DNA from: Thermoguttaceae bacterium
GTDB taxonomy: Bacteria > Planctomycetota > Planctomycetia > Pirellulales > Thermoguttaceae
NCBI GenBank assembly: GCA_025060325.1
Contig: JANXBW010000011.1
Span: forward strand, 62,001 to 126,000
Reading direction: 5' to 3'
Length of the DNA stretch: 64,000 nucleotides
Shown in pieces: positions 56,319 through 64,000 of this stretch. Every line of letters begins with the position of its first letter. The first letter of the stretch is position 1. The notes under the pieces were generated by a model. That model saw only the letters and a program-made list of their open reading frames with translations, ran no database searches and was not told the DNA's origin. The translations under genes and the position numbers were made by a program.

Positions 56319-57365
56319 ATGGCATCCAGCACACAAGGCCGCGGAAGGTGGCATCCTGGGCGAGAGCTTTTGTTTTGGCTTGTAGTTTTAAGTGGACTTG
56401 CTTTCTTTTGGCCCGATCTCTTCCGCGGTCTGCCGGATCCGTTTCTAAGCACGGGGGACTACCTCGACACCCTCATTATGCTCACCATGCTGGCCGTGGG
56501 GTCTCTTCTACCAAGGGATGAGTTGGAACAGCTTGCCCGCCGGTGGCCCATGGTTATTTTTGGAACATTTGTCCAGTATACGACTATGCCGCTTCTTGCC
56601 TTTGGGACGGCGCTGGCGGCCGGTTTGCCACCGGGATCCCCCTTGATGATCGGCGTACTGATTGTTGGGGCTGTGCCGGGTGCAATGGCCTCTAACGTTC
56701 TCACCTTGTTGGCTCGAGGACATGTTAGTTACTCCATCAGCTTGACAACCTTGGCGACCCTCATTTCGCCCTTGATGGTCCCTACCATCCTTTGGCTAGC
56801 GCTTAGTCAATGGGTAGCGTTTCCGGTGCTGCGAACCGCTCGCGATTTGACTATCCTCGTCGTTTTGCCGGTGGTGACCGGCTACCTCCTTTCTCGGTAT
56901 TGGACATGGTGGCAGAGCTTAGCTCGGACAGTTGGCCCGTTAGTGGCCAACTTGGCTATTTTGTGGATCATTGCTGTGGTTGTCGCCCGCAACCGAGGCC
57001 GGCTGGCGGATATGAATTGGGTGATACCGGTCGTGTTGATTGTGATTAATTTGGGTGGGTATTTGGCCGGCTATCTGGCAGCGGTACTCTTCCGTTTGCC
57101 GGTGAGCATGCGGCGGGCACTTTGCCTTGAGATTGGTATGCAAAATGCGGGGTTGGGAACGGTGCTTGCCCTTCAACTTTTTGGACAAGGTTCGCTGGCA
57201 GCGATGCCTCCAGCTTTGTACACATTTGTATGCATGTTCACCGGCACTGCGCTTGCCCGTCTTTGGTCCCGCGTGCCAATCCGGGAAAAGCTCGTCGACG
57301 GTAAGTCACAGTCGCCCGGACTCGAGGAGGAAGTAGGGGCGTGTCATCCGGTGAAGGTCGACTAG
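56319..57365 (+). CDS. Bile acid:sodium symporter (BASS) family transporter
   Basis: The 348-residue protein is largely hydrophobic, with about nine to ten predicted membrane segments. It carries the SBF/BASS features LTMLAVGSLLPRDELEQLARRW, QYTTMPLLAFG, GAVPGAMASNVLTLLARG and LEIGMQNAGLGTVLAL. The inner-membrane transporter should import an organic anion with Na+. In bacteria members carry bile acids, pantothenate, keto acids or others; the substrate is not readable here. ATG 56319 follows GGGGGGAG. It stands alone, divergent from the GMC gene. Confidence 0.88.
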   Translation: MASSTQGRGRWHPGRELLFWLVVLSGLAFFWPDLFRGLPDPFLSTGDYLDTLIMLTMLAVGSLLPRDELEQLARRWPMVIFGTFVQYTTMPLLAFGTALAAGLPPGSPLMIGVLIVGAVPGAMASNVLTLLARGHVSYSISLTTLATLISPLMVPTILWLALSQWVAFPVLRTARDLTILVVLPVVTGYLLSRYWTWWQSLARTVGPLVANLAILWIIAVVVARNRGRLADMNWVIPVVLIVINLGGYLAGYLAAVLFRLPVSMRRALCLEIGMQNAGLGTVLALQLFGQGSLAAMPPALYTFVCMFTGTALARLWSRVPIREKLVDGKSQSPGLEEEVGACHPVKVD

Positions 57366-57419
57366 TCTGGCCTGACTGCCGAGTGGTGGATGTCGCTCTT
57401 TGCTAACGTTTAGCGACGT

Positions 57420-58430
57420 TTACTCCGGGGGGATGCGGCCGGCGTCGAATTCCTGCCAGAAGATCTGAGGCGGCATTAAGTTGCTTTCCAGACCCCGATC
57501 CTCTTCGCCGAAAGCCGTCCCGATTTCACGAATTGTCGGCATCTGGCGAACGACTTCCAAGCCGGCTTTGATCCGCCCGGGCGAAAACACAAGTCGCGTC
57601 AGGCGAAGCCAGGCAAGCGGGCGGAGGTCTTCCACTGGTGTCCGCGCAATATGGAGCCGTTCAAGACGCAAACCCTTAAGCGGGGTCAAATCAGCCACCC
57701 GTGTCCCGGCAAGCGTTAGACTGACTAGGTTGGGGCAGGAAGCAAGGGGGCGAATATCCTCGACCGGCGTATCGTTGAGCCAGAGGGAATCGAGATAAAG
57801 GGCGCCAGCCAGCGGGGAAAGGTCGCGGACACGGGTCCGGGCCAAGTAAAGCCGCCGTAATGGTGCCCCGGCCAAGGGTGAAATGTCCTCAACCGGCGTT
57901 TCGTTTAGGCGAAGCTCCACAAGCGGCATGCCCTTTAGGGGTCGGAGATCCTGTACCCGAGTACGCTCAAGATAAAGCACTTCAAGCGGCATACCCTGGA
58001 GCGGGTACAGATCCTCCACTGGGCACCCGGCGATATCGAGGAAACGAAGCGGCAACCCTGCCAGGGGACTCAAGTCATGAAGATTCTCATCATGGATGGC
58101 TACGCCCGCCACTCTGTCATCCACGATTTCTGCCCGCACTTCGGCCGTCATGAGAGGATTCTTCTCGCGGAGCCGAGCCTGGACTTCCTCCGGCGTGGAG
58201 GGAGGCTTGGTCGCCGGTGACGGTAGTTCAGGGGCTTTGTCCAATCGGGGGTCTGCCGGGCTACTGGTTTGTTGGCTGCCCTCGGTAACCGCGGCTTCCG
58301 GCGAGGGCGCCTTTGCGGCAAGAGGTTCGGCCGGCTTTGTGGACGATTGCCCGCAACCTGCGAGCCCGAACAGGGCAAGCCCGACAAGGACAAGAGTTAG
58401 AGAACGGTTGGTCCGGCTGAGTGAATGCAC
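57420..58430 (-). CDS. Leucine-rich-repeat lipoprotein
   Basis: The 336-residue protein starts at GTG 58430 behind AAGGAG. A lipobox FGLAGC (Cys26) makes it a lipoprotein. A Pro/Ser/Ala-rich linker (about 27-85) precedes eight regular repeats of about 22-23 residues with the pattern PLxxLxLxxTxVxDLxPLxG (for example GMPLEVLYLERTRVQDLRPLK). Such repeats form a curved beta-solenoid suited to protein binding. The C-terminus (LPPQIFWQEFDAGRIPPE-like) is not repeated. Function is unknown; it is exposed on the envelope. The neighbouring SDR gene is divergent. Confidence 0.85.
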   Translation of the reverse strand: MHSLSRTNRSLTLVLVGLALFGLAGCGQSSTKPAEPLAAKAPSPEAAVTEGSQQTSSPADPRLDKAPELPSPATKPPSTPEEVQARLREKNPLMTAEVRAEIVDDRVAGVAIHDENLHDLSPLAGLPLRFLDIAGCPVEDLYPLQGMPLEVLYLERTRVQDLRPLKGMPLVELRLNETPVEDISPLAGAPLRRLYLARTRVRDLSPLAGALYLDSLWLNDTPVEDIRPLASCPNLVSLTLAGTRVADLTPLKGLRLERLHIARTPVEDLRPLAWLRLTRLVFSPGRIKAGLEVVRQMPTIREIGTAFGEEDRGLESNLMPPQIFWQEFDAGRIPPE

Positions 58431-58689
58431 GGCAGTACTCCTTGCCGAGTGGGAAGCGGACGCACTTCTGGGGATCTTTGAGCCACCCCTCGGTGATACC
58501 TATAATCACGGCTTGGGTTTAGCGGAAGTGGCCGGGAAATACCATCGAAGTCAAGCACCAGGCACTTGCCGGCGCAAGGGGCCGGGGTTGCTGGGAAAGC
58601 TTTATTTTCCCGAAGTCAAAGTTCGTCGTGTGTGATGAGTCTCTTGCGAGCTTATGCCGCGATAGACGGAAACCGGATGTAGGAAGAAG

Positions 58690-59466
58690 ATGATCGATCG
58701 GCCAGTAGCGATTGTGACCGGTGGCTCCCGGGGAATTGGGCGAGCTATCTGTTTAGAGCTCGGTCGTCTGGGATGGGCGGTGGTGATTAACTATGCTACC
58801 CGGCCGGAGGCGGCCGAGGAAGTGGCTACGCTCCTTGGACAGGTGGGGGGTGTGGCGACTGCCCTCCAGGCCGATGTGGGCCGAGCCGACGATCGGCAGC
58901 GCCTTGTGGATAAAACCCTCGAACAATTTGGGCGAATTGATCTCCTTGTCAACAATGCTGGCATTACTTCCGTGGGACGGCGCGACATCCTGGAGGCCAC
59001 GGAAGAAAGTTGGGAGCAGGTATTCGCTACCAATTTAAAAGGGCCGTTTTTCCTCACCCAGCGGGTGGCTCGGGAAATGATTCGGCTCATTCGCGCCGGG
59101 CAGATGGCCGGCGGCAAGATTGTCAACATTTCCTCAATTTCCGCATATACGGTGTCCACAAACCGGGCAGACTATTGCATGACGAAGGCCGCCATGAGCA
59201 TGATGACCAAACTATTTGCCGTTCGCCTGGCCGAGGAAAAAATCCAGGTCTTTGAGATCTGCCCGGGAGTTATCGCTACAGACATGACAGCGCCCGTTAA
59301 AGAGAAGTACGACCGGCTAATTGCCGAGGGACTTTGGCCGATCCGCCGTTGGGGACAGCCGGAAGACGTGGCCAAGGCGGTAGCGGCCATTGTGCAGGAT
59401 GCTTTTCCCTTTAGCACCGGTATCCGTATCGATGTGGATGGCGGCTTTCATATCCGAGTGCTCTGA
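58690..59466 (+). CDS. SDR-family reductase (3-oxoacyl-ACP reductase-like)
   Basis: The 258-residue classical short-chain dehydrogenase has TGGSRGIG (10-17), NNAG (88-91) and the active site Ser148/149, Tyr162, Lys166 (NISSISAY...DYCMTKAA), with ICPGVIATDM and the C-terminal GIRIDVDGGFHIRVL. It is close to FabG-type and sugar/polyol dehydrogenases. NAD(P)H is the cofactor. The lack of other fatty-acid genes argues against housekeeping FabG; a carbohydrate or secondary reductase is as likely. ATG 58690 follows AGGAAGAAG. It is alone, divergent from the LRR lipoprotein. Confidence 0.86.
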   Translation: MIDRPVAIVTGGSRGIGRAICLELGRLGWAVVINYATRPEAAEEVATLLGQVGGVATALQADVGRADDRQRLVDKTLEQFGRIDLLVNNAGITSVGRRDILEATEESWEQVFATNLKGPFFLTQRVAREMIRLIRAGQMAGGKIVNISSISAYTVSTNRADYCMTKAAMSMMTKLFAVRLAEEKIQVFEICPGVIATDMTAPVKEKYDRLIAEGLWPIRRWGQPEDVAKAVAAIVQDAFPFSTGIRIDVDGGFHIRVL

Positions 59467-59529
59467 ATGTGATCCCCAGATGAAAGCAGCCTTGCCAAAG
59501 GGGTGTGCCACCTGGCCCTTATTGCCAAC

Positions 59530-59555
59530 AAAAAAGGCCGGCACAAGCGCCGGCC
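59530..59555 (-). terminator. Intrinsic terminator of DUF1559 module 2
   Basis: On the minus strand GGCCGGC (59555-59549) and GCCGGCC (59542-59536) form a perfect 7-bp stem around GCTTGT, followed by six T residues (59535-59530). It lies about 165 bases beyond the lipoprotein stop. Confidence 0.85.
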
Positions 59556-59719
59556 CTGCGTGGCATTTAGACCCCTCCGCTCAAGCGGGACTAACCGGAT
59601 TTTAATCCCCGGCCAACTTTCGGGGCAGCAACGAGCTGCCGGTGAGACAAAGATTGCAAACGGCTAAATTAGCCGAAGCTTCAAAAACTTATCTTTTGAT
59701 CTTCAACACCGGGCTACGG

Positions 59720-60148
59720 TCAAAGGTCGAAGTTTGCCTCCTTCGTGCCGCCTGCCGGTACGGTGAACTCCAGTGCCGGATTCTGCGGGTCGGTGTACTT
59801 GGACGGGATCGGGTTTTCAACTGGGGGAAGTTCCACCGCTCCGCTTGCCAACGCCGTTTCGTCTACCCCTTGGGGCAATTCTCGCACCACGGAAAAGTAG
59901 ATCTTATTGACGCCCGGCAGGGCCCCGTTTTCCAGGCTGAAGGTTCCGTCTGCCGCCGTCTTTCCGGTCCCGACGTGGGTTTTCCCGACCGCCATAAAGT
60001 GGACAATCACGTTGCCCACAGGTTTGCCACCGACGGTCACTTTGCCAGAAACAGGTACAGGCTTGTCGCCCCCACCAGCGCATCCACAGGTAACCACCGC
60101 TAAAACCAATAGGCCGAGCATTGTCAATAGCGCACATGTGCGGAACAT
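59720..60148 (-). CDS. Small lipoprotein with transthyretin/Cna-like domain (module 2)
   Basis: The 142-residue protein starts at ATG 60148 behind GGGAGGGAG. It has a lipoprotein-type signal (LAVVTCGC, Cys21 or Cys23) and a carboxypeptidase-regulatory-like beta-sandwich (VPVSGKVTVGGKPVGNVIVHF, TAADGTFSLENGALPG). It resembles the module-1 lipoprotein in layout but not closely in sequence. It follows the DUF1559 gene by 213 bases on the same strand. It should be an envelope lipoprotein with an unknown partner. Confidence 0.85.
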   Translation of the reverse strand: MFRTCALLTMLGLLVLAVVTCGCAGGGDKPVPVSGKVTVGGKPVGNVIVHFMAVGKTHVGTGKTAADGTFSLENGALPGVNKIYFSVVRELPQGVDETALASGAVELPPVENPIPSKYTDPQNPALEFTVPAGGTKEANFDL

Positions 60149-60361
60149 TACGCTCCCTCCCGATGTTTTAGCTGGTGCGGCACTGTGCCTCCACATGTCC
60201 ACAAGCCACTGAGACCACCATCAGCTTCCATGACAAATAACGGACGGCCAACAAGACCGTCCGCCCAAAGCGAGACAAATCAAGTTACGTTGTTGATAAT
60301 CCACTAGCGGCCGGAGGGACTAATAAAACGTTACGCGACAACCTACGGTGAACGCGAGGCC

Positions 60362-61396
60362 TTATGGCACAGATACCGGCTCCCCATCACGCACATAAGC
60401 AAGCCGGCAAAGAACAGCGTAGTCCAATGTTTCCGACAGGAAACGGACCGAACCATCTGCTAAGCAGAACTGAGCGCCACCGGGGTGAGCGCTATTGAAG
60501 TTCCACGCGTACGAGCCTGTGTACCACTGACCGTTCCATGAAGCATAAAACCGCTTACAGTTGATCGACCAATTGTTTGCGTCATACCACTGATACGTGA
60601 TGGGAGGACTGGAGCTGGAGCTAATGATCCGACCGTGGCAACAAGTGTGAAGTCCGCTTAGCCCATACGGCCCATAGAGGGAACTCGTCTTAATCCGTGC
60701 TCCGCCCAGACCTTCCCCGACCGCCAAGGTGTTGCTTGTCCCATCTGTGATCCCGGATATTCTGGCTGCTCCGTTATTGCCGAACACACCCTGACGGATA
60801 TCTGCGTTCCACCGTTCGTACGGGCTGCTCCGGTCCTCGGCCTGACCAGTGGAAAAGAAATAGTTGGTACGATACACACCTTGCGGTGGAGTGCTGTAGT
60901 AGTCGTTGGAGCTAGGAGCATTGCGGAAAAGCTCGCCAAGGGTTGGTGCCGACGGACATTCGAGAACGGCCAACCTCGTGGCAATGAACGGTCCGTTGAT
61001 GGTGTCCGTTCCAATCACCTGCATGCCGGTGTTTTCACCAGGCGGGTTAGACATGCTGAAACACACATTGAAGTTCAAGCTCTTCCACAAGGCCTGTTGT
61101 TCCAGGAACGGCAGGAGCATCGCCCAACCAGGCGTGTTAAGAACACCCGGTTGATAAAAGTTGTTGGCCGCCGCGTTGGTCATCCGCCCAGAGTTGAGAA
61201 GCGCCGGCGGAAATACCCCGTAAACGTCGTGATAGTTGTGCAAAGCAATTCCGATCTGCTTCAGGTTGTTAGCGCACTGGCTTCGGCGGGCAGCTTCCCG
61301 AGCTGCTTGGACAGCCGGTAAAAGCAAGGCAATTAGGATACCAATAATGGCAATGACCACCAGAAGCTCCACGAGCGTAAAGGCTCTCCGCTTCAT
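60362..61396 (-). CDS. DUF1559 prepilin-like protein (module 2)
   Basis: The 344-residue protein has the prepilin-like N-terminus [20 protein letters not shown] followed by [17 protein letters not shown] and the canonical C-terminal [16 protein letters not shown] (H-X9-DG). It is shorter in the basic leader than module 1. It is exported by a pilus-like route and of unknown role. ATG 61394-61396 has AGGAGG upstream and a strong promoter at 61519-61546. The lipoprotein gene follows on the same strand, giving a second DUF1559-lipoprotein unit in inverse orientation. Confidence 0.92.
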   Translation of the reverse strand: MKRRAFTLVELLVVIAIIGILIALLLPAVQAAREAARRSQCANNLKQIGIALHNYHDVYGVFPPALLNSGRMTNAAANNFYQPGVLNTPGWAMLLPFLEQQALWKSLNFNVCFSMSNPPGENTGMQVIGTDTINGPFIATRLAVLECPSAPTLGELFRNAPSSNDYYSTPPQGVYRTNYFFSTGQAEDRSSPYERWNADIRQGVFGNNGAARISGITDGTSNTLAVGEGLGGARIKTSSLYGPYGLSGLHTCCHGRIISSSSSPPITYQWYDANNWSINCKRFYASWNGQWYTGSYAWNFNSAHPGGAQFCLADGSVRFLSETLDYAVLCRLAYVRDGEPVSVP

Positions 61397-61518
61397 GAGA
61401 GGACCTCCTTAACAGAAAAGGACCTGAACCTCAACCGATCCCCCGACGTCGGATTGACCACTCCGAGACGACTCTGCGCTGCCAGCAGAGTTGGCCTGGG
61501 CTTCGCGAAGCACTTTAA

Positions 61519-61546
61519 ACTATATCCGAGTCTCCCGACAAGTCAA
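61519..61546 (-). promoter_or_regulatory. Sigma-70-like promoter of DUF1559 module 2
   Basis: On the minus strand TTGACT (61546-61541) and TATAGT (61524-61519) are separated by 16 bases. It is the clearest promoter in the window, 120 bases upstream of the DUF1559 ATG. Confidence 0.75.
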
Positions 61547-62352
61547 TGAAATTGACCACAGAAAATGGGAACAAAAACAGTCTAGGATCCCGAGGAATCG
61601 ACGTTCTAGGAGCTATTGTTAGACACACCAGTGTGGGATCCCAGAATCCGGTGGCGCCGGCCGTCTCCCTCCGAAGAAACTCCTCTCCCTGGTGTCACAA
61701 AATAAGGGTTAACGAAGCGGGATTTAAACCCTAGCTCCTTTTACGGGCTGTTAAGTAACCGCTTATCAAATCATCCGGAAGCCCTTTTCTCAACATCCAG
61801 TCCGGCCGCCGGCGGAAGACCTGATTCGGCAGTCAGGGCTCAACACGGTCTTTTTGTCGGATCTCGCTGTCAGAGGAAAAGATGGACGCGCCTAAGAGAG
61901 CCAGTAAGCCAACTTCTCCAAGATGGTGGGACCATTCCCGCCTATGGTACTAGCCGATAGTCGGTAACGGCGATTCGAATCGGTCCCTCCAGCCTTTGGT
62001 TGACGGGCTTAAAAGGTTTCGCCGCTCATCGGACAGGCACAACCCTCCCCGGCGGCCCGGAGTGTCAAGGTCGGCAAGGATCCCGGTCTCTGAACAAAAA
62101 CTTTGGAACTTTCCCTGGCCGAAGCGTCACTAACACGTAGAACGCAATCGCCGATCGGTCCCAACACCAGTCGTCGGTGGTTTACGTTTCTTGGGTGAAA
62201 AACCCTTTTCCGTTTTGCTCAAAATAATCGTCCCGCGTGTGGTGGAATTTTGCCGCCGTCGTTGCCGGTGTAAGATCCTCCATATGAGTGCAGTCACGAA
62301 CCAGGTGGGGATGGCTTCCCGTCTGATGCGGAAATCTTTAAGGAGAGATTCC
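61547..62352. other. Divergent intergenic region
   Basis: About 800 bases between the module-2 promoter and the macroglobulin-type gene. No gene or RNA is seen. TTGCCG and TAAGAT near 62250-62275 are a weak promoter candidate for the following gene. Confidence 0.35.
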
Positions 62353-64000
62353 ATGACCCTCCGGGGTGTTGCTTTCCTTTGTGCAGTGGCTTTTTTGGGG
62401 GCGGGACTATTGCTGGCAGTGGGGCAGACGGGGATGAGCTTGCCCCAACAGGAGGACCAGATGGTCAAGCGGGCGCAGGAATTACAGGATCAAGGTAACT
62501 ATGCCGAAGCTTTGGAGCTTTACCGGAAGTTAGTGCTTAGCCCGCAGACGTCGGCTCGGCAAGTGCCGCAGGCCCTGCGCCGGGCGTGGGAGTGCCTCGC
62601 GCATTTAGGTCGTGAGGATGAACTGGATGGTCTGTTAGAGGCGGCGGTTGCTACGCATGGCCAAAACTGGCGGCTACTGAGGGCGGCGGCCCAGCTTTAC
62701 TGGGAAGCGCCTCATTTCGGGGTGATTATTGCCGGCCAATTTTACCGAGGCCAACGGCGCGGCGGGGGCGAGTTTGTTGGCTCGTTCGAGCGCGATCGGG
62801 TCCGGGCCCTGCAGTTGATGCAGCAGGCGATGCCCCTTGCACTGGCGGAAACGGAAGCTCGCGCGGAGGTGGGCGGGTTCTTCCTTGAGTTTGCCGAGAT
62901 GATTCTCGGCGGGCGGTTCGGTCGGGGGGCATGGCGACTGCAATATCTAACCGACCTGGCGAAGCTGCCTGACTTTGAACCGGGCAGGCTGTGGTGGGGG
63001 GATGACGCTCCGGAAGGAGCTCCGGTGGATGATCAGGGCAATCCCATCTTTTATGCGGTTCCTAAGAGTTGGGAAGCGGCGGAAAACGACGGTCAGCGGT
63101 GGCGCTGGTGCCTAACGCAGGCAGCCGAGTGCGATGCCAAATTGCTTCCGTCCGTTCAGCTCATGTGGGCGGACTTTCTCCGCAGTCAGTTCGATGTCCA
63201 CACTTTGGCCTTCTTCCAGTGGCGGTGGCTTGAGGAACCGGATGAAAAGCAGCCCGAGACCGGAACCTTCGCTTTGCATACCTTGGAAGAGGACGAGACC
63301 ATTTGCCGGCTGGCCACCGGAGTAAAACGGCTGCGGCTACCAGCCGAATTTAACTTCCTACGCATTTATCAACAGCTGGCGGAGACGGCCCCAAGGGAGA
63401 TTCAGGCGGAAGCTATCCGCCGCTTGGCGGAGAGTTTTGAAAACCGCCGACAGTATCCAAAGGCGGCCCAGTGGTGGAAGAAGTTGCTTGCCATTGTTCC
63501 GGCGCCCCAGCGCGACGAGGTCACGCAACGAATTAAGCAAATCGAAGGGAATTGGGGTCGATTTGAGCCGGTGCTGCGGCAACCGGCGGGCAAGGGGGCC
63601 GAGGTGGAATTTCGTTTTCGCAATGGTCGCGAAGTTCAGCTGACGGCCCAGGAGATACTTGTTGACAAACTTTTGGCCGATATTAAGGATCGCATTAAGC
63701 GAGGGGGAAGGGAGCCTGATTGGCAATTTGGCAACTTCGAGCAACTAGGTTGGCTGCTTATCCACCAAAAGCAGGAGCAGTATGTCGGGCCAGTTGTTGC
63801 TCAATGGACGGTGCCGCTTGAACCTCGGCCCAATCATTTCGACAGTCGGATCACCATCGCCACACCGCTGCAAAAGCCGGGCGCCTATCTTTTGACCGCT
63901 CGCATGAAGGATGGCAACACATCCCAGATTGTCATCTGGGTGGTAGATACTGCTATTCTGGAAAAGCGCGTTGACAAAGGAACGTGGTATTATGTGGCTG
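62353..64000 (+). CDS. Alpha-2-macroglobulin-type protein, N-terminal part (3' truncated)
   Basis: A frame opens at ATG 62353 with AAGGAGAG upstream and is still open at the last base (549 codons). A signal peptide is visible (hydrophobic residues about 4-24). A TPR-like helical region (about 33-400) follows, with QELQDQGNYAEALELYRKLV and FENRRQYPKAAQWWKKLL as repeat examples. The end of the visible part (AEVEFRFRNGREVQ..., RITIATPLQKPGAYLLTARM, SQIVIWVVDTAILEK) looks like the first macroglobulin (MG) domains of bacterial alpha-2-macroglobulin-like proteins common in planctomycetes. Such proteins may trap proteases. Whether a thioester CxEQ motif is present cannot be seen. Stretches read on the opposite strand here are shadows. 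Confidence 0.75.
   Translation, partial: MTLRGVAFLCAVAFLGAGLLLAVGQTGMSLPQQEDQMVKRAQELQDQGNYAEALELYRKLVLSPQTSARQVPQALRRAWECLAHLGREDELDGLLEAAVATHGQNWRLLRAAAQLYWEAPHFGVIIAGQFYRGQRRGGGEFVGSFERDRVRALQLMQQAMPLALAETEARAEVGGFFLEFAEMILGGRFGRGAWRLQYLTDLAKLPDFEPGRLWWGDDAPEGAPVDDQGNPIFYAVPKSWEAAENDGQRWRWCLTQAAECDAKLLPSVQLMWADFLRSQFDVHTLAFFQWRWLEEPDEKQPETGTFALHTLEEDETICRLATGVKRLRLPAEFNFLRIYQQLAETAPREIQAEAIRRLAESFENRRQYPKAAQWWKKLLAIVPAPQRDEVTQRIKQIEGNWGRFEPVLRQPAGKGAEVEFRFRNGREVQLTAQEILVDKLLADIKDRIKRGGREPDWQFGNFEQLGWLLIHQKQEQYVGPVVAQWTVPLEPRPNHFDSRITIATPLQKPGAYLLTARMKDGNTSQIVIWVVDTAILEKRVDKGTWYYVA

Overview
The window looks like a chromosomal segment of a planctomycete, most likely of the Pirellulales type. 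The lineage marks are: two prepilin-like DUF1559 proteins each paired with a small lipoprotein; a 1385-residue extracellular protein whose N-terminus carries the planctomycete FEPLEDRQLL (LEPR-XLL-like) motif before SdrD/Cna-B-like repeats; a protein related to the hydrazine synthase alpha subunit; a Ser/Thr kinase with a receiver-like tail; and the start of an alpha-2-macroglobulin-type protein. A bpsA-speD pair for branched polyamines suggests a thermophile. A Thermogutta-like organism would fit, but that name is inference. Intergenic spaces are unusually long, several near 1 kb. I found no rRNA, tRNA, CRISPR array, insertion sequence or phage gene.

Layout. 0-5.3 kb: the 3' part of a TolC-type outer membrane gene and the HZS-alpha-like c-type cytochrome. 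5.5-13.2 kb: a tiny FmdB zinc-ribbon gene, a WD40 protein directly followed by the giant Cna-B/FG-GAP-like surface protein, and an alpha/beta hydrolase on the opposite strand. 13.5-17.8 kb: a neutral-ceramidase-like enzyme, a HisN-type phosphatase and a Tat-exported beta-helix protein. 17.9-24.8 kb: six same-strand genes form a corrinoid methyl-transfer locus (corrinoid protein, pterin methyltransferase, homocysteine methyltransferase family, two UroD-family methyltransferases, DUF1638). 24.9-34.3 kb: ldhA, a divergent hisF behind a strongly folded leader, a thioredoxin/YHS-like protein, rho, rpoN and recR. 35-39.4 kb: larA, bpsA-speD and a YchF-like GTPase. 40.3-47.4 kb: aspS, a redoxin-like lipoprotein, glnA and thiC. 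48.3-64 kb: two DUF1559-lipoprotein modules, trxA, the kinase, an RlmM-like methyltransferase, a GMC oxidoreductase, a bile-acid-symporter-family transporter, a leucine-rich lipoprotein, an SDR reductase and a 3'-truncated macroglobulin-type gene.

How the genes work together. The corrinoid locus is the most coherent unusual system: UroD-type proteins could move methyl groups on or off the corrinoid protein, and the pterin and homocysteine enzymes would provide the outlets. SpeD makes the aminopropyl donor used by BpsA-type enzymes. LdhA and LarA both act on lactate but are 10 kb apart. Most other genes are single-gene units separated by long spacers. Start codons were often moved downstream of the longest frame where a Shine-Dalgarno sequence or family alignment supports it.
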